A stretch of DNA of 5,941 nt from assembly GCA_031266495.1 (NCBI GenBank), contig JAISAX010000286.1, positions 1 to 5,941 on the forward strand, in the 5' to 3' direction. This DNA is from Opitutaceae bacterium. Lineage in GTDB: Bacteria; Verrucomicrobiota; Verrucomicrobiae; Opitutales; Opitutaceae. Position numbers and translations under genes: made by a program. Under the pieces are notes generated by a model, which saw only the letters and a program-made list of their open reading frames with translations, did no database searches and had not been told where the DNA came from. Of the stretch, positions 5,457-5,941 are shown in pieces; position 1 is the first letter of the stretch; every line of letters begins with the position of its first letter.

Positions 5457-5510
5457 TAATCAGTCATTAGTAATCAGTCATTAGTAATTAGTCATTAGTA
5501 ATTAGTAATT
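5457..5510. repeat. A/T-rich 14-bp tandem repeat upstream of nuoJ
   Basis: TAATCAGTCATTAG occurs at 5457-5470 and 5471-5484, with TAATTAGTCATTAG at 5485-5498, then TAATTAG and TAATTC. This is the most A/T-rich stretch of a GC-rich window and ends 12 bp before the nuoJ start. It could give local promoter or unstructured-leader properties, but I see no clear -35/-10 pair. Confidence 0.88.
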
Positions 5511-5521
5511 CATCATTTCCC

Positions 5522-5941
5522 ATGCTCCCGCACCTACTCATCGCCCTTGGCACGCTAGCGGCCGCTGCCGTTGCTCTCTCGTTGCGCGACATCATCCGGG
5601 CCGCGCTCCTGCTCGTGCCGGTGTGGATCGGCATTGCCGCCTTTTATCTCCAGGCCGGAGCCGAGTTTGTGGCCTTCGCGCAAGTGCTCGTTTATGTGGG
5701 AGCCATCTCGATGGTGGTACTTTTCGCCGTCGTGCTCACCCGCCGCGCGCCCGACGACCCTACAAAAACCCCCGCCACCCGACGCCGACTCAGCGGAGCC
5801 GTCGCCACCGGCGGAGCCGTTGCCGCCATGCTTTTCGCCGCCATCCTCACCACGGAACTTCCCTCCACATCCCCCCGGCCCGGGGGCCCCTCGCGCGGGG
5901 GCCCCCCCCCCCCCCGGCCCGCCCCCCGTACGCGGGGCGCG
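5522..5941 (+). CDS. nuoJ: NADH-quinone oxidoreductase subunit J (NuoJ), 3'-truncated by the window edge
   Basis: NuoJ (ND6 homologue) is a small membrane subunit between NuoH and the antiporter-like subunits; its third helix takes part in coupling. ATG 5522 opens a frame of 140 codons with no stop before the edge. Visible are a first helix (residues 4-20), a second (about 27-43), and the family hallmark EFVAFAQVLVYVGAISMVVLF (48-68), including E48 and Y58. A charged loop (RRAPDDPTKTPATRRR) and a fourth helix (AVATGGAVAAMLFAAIL) follow. From about residue 117 the translation turns into Pro/Gly/Arg-rich sequence encoded by almost pure G/C, which does not resemble NuoJ and may be faulty sequence. 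The gene is 500 bp from nuoH, a large gap for an operon, filled with repeats. Confidence 0.9.
   Translation, partial: MLPHLLIALGTLAAAAVALSLRDIIRAALLLVPVWIGIAAFYLQAGAEFVAFAQVLVYVGAISMVVLFAVVLTRRAPDDPTKTPATRRRLSGAVATGGAVAAMLFAAILTTELPSTSPRPGGPSRGGPPPPRPAPRTRGA
5871..5941. other. Almost pure G/C tail at the window end
   Basis: Only three of 71 bases are A or T (5891, 5929 and 5930). It includes a run of 14 C (5902-5915) and several GGGG/CCCC palindromes. The composition changes abruptly within nuoJ, and the encoded residues do not fit the family. A low-quality contig end is the likeliest reading. Confidence 0.65.

Noticed and set aside
5014..5484. An open frame overlapping the nuoH stop and running through the 21-bp repeats (156 aa)
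   Set aside because: It is made of REP, minisatellite, hairpin and 14-bp repeat translation. It has no ribosome binding site or recognisable domain, and equal-length frames exist in other phases.
5554..5565. Adjacent NheI- and NotI-like sites (GCTAGCGGCCGC) suggesting cloning linker DNA
   Set aside because: The bases encode part of the first NuoJ membrane helix in frame, and the surrounding sequence is native, so chance is the better reading.

Overview
The window holds part of a respiratory complex I (NADH:quinone oxidoreductase, nuo) operon, all on the + strand: the 3' part of nuoC, a complete nuoD, a broken VOC/glyoxalase-like gene, nuoI, a REP-associated (Y1/HUH) transposase, nuoH with an internal stop, and the 5' part of nuoJ. 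The DNA is GC-rich and the coding strand favours C strongly over G, with many C-ending codons. No clear Shine-Dalgarno site precedes any of the six visible starts. These traits, together with several families of short intergenic repeats, suggest a Verrucomicrobiota member, perhaps Opitutaceae. That placement is an inference and is only moderately secure.

Layout: nuoC (1-415) and nuoD (437-1723) encode the quinone-module subunits. Their junction lies between two inverted arrays of a 7-bp repeat (404-431 and 513-540), and the second array is read as part of the NuoD N-terminus. A VOC-fold gene follows (1740-2300), broken by TAG at codon 118 where relatives have Trp. From about 2250 to 2515 there are purine-rich 9-bp repeats, a REP element (2347-2429) and CCTCCCGCA repeats. 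nuoI (2516-3211) encodes the two-[4Fe-4S] subunit. A REP hairpin (3074-3100) is translated inside its C-terminal tail. The transposase (3208-3807) overlaps the nuoI stop by ATGA and ends in an inverted REP (3776-3802), so it is bracketed by REPs. nuoH (3822-5021) reads well over its full length except for TAG at codon 257, where the family has Glu. From 5022 to 5521 there is no credible gene: this stretch holds a REP, about 13 copies of a 21-bp minisatellite, a 14-bp stem hairpin and a 14-bp A/T-rich tandem repeat. nuoJ starts at 5522 and runs off the end. Its last 71 bases are almost pure G/C and may be unreliable.

Together NuoC, D and I build the peripheral arm that carries electrons to quinone. 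NuoH and NuoJ form membrane-arm parts that link quinone reduction to proton translocation. No nuoE, F or G lies between nuoD and nuoH. This fits an operon of the 11-subunit C-D-I-H-J type, or a genome with the NADH module encoded elsewhere.

The most notable points are these. Every nuo junction has been colonised by repeats or mobile pieces, some of them translated into the subunits. A REP-bounded transposase sits between nuoI and nuoH. Two in-frame TAG codons break otherwise intact frames at conserved positions, while the well-supported genes end in TGA or TAA. Sequence error, real decay and amber readthrough cannot be told apart from this window alone. I did not find a convincing new multi-gene system.
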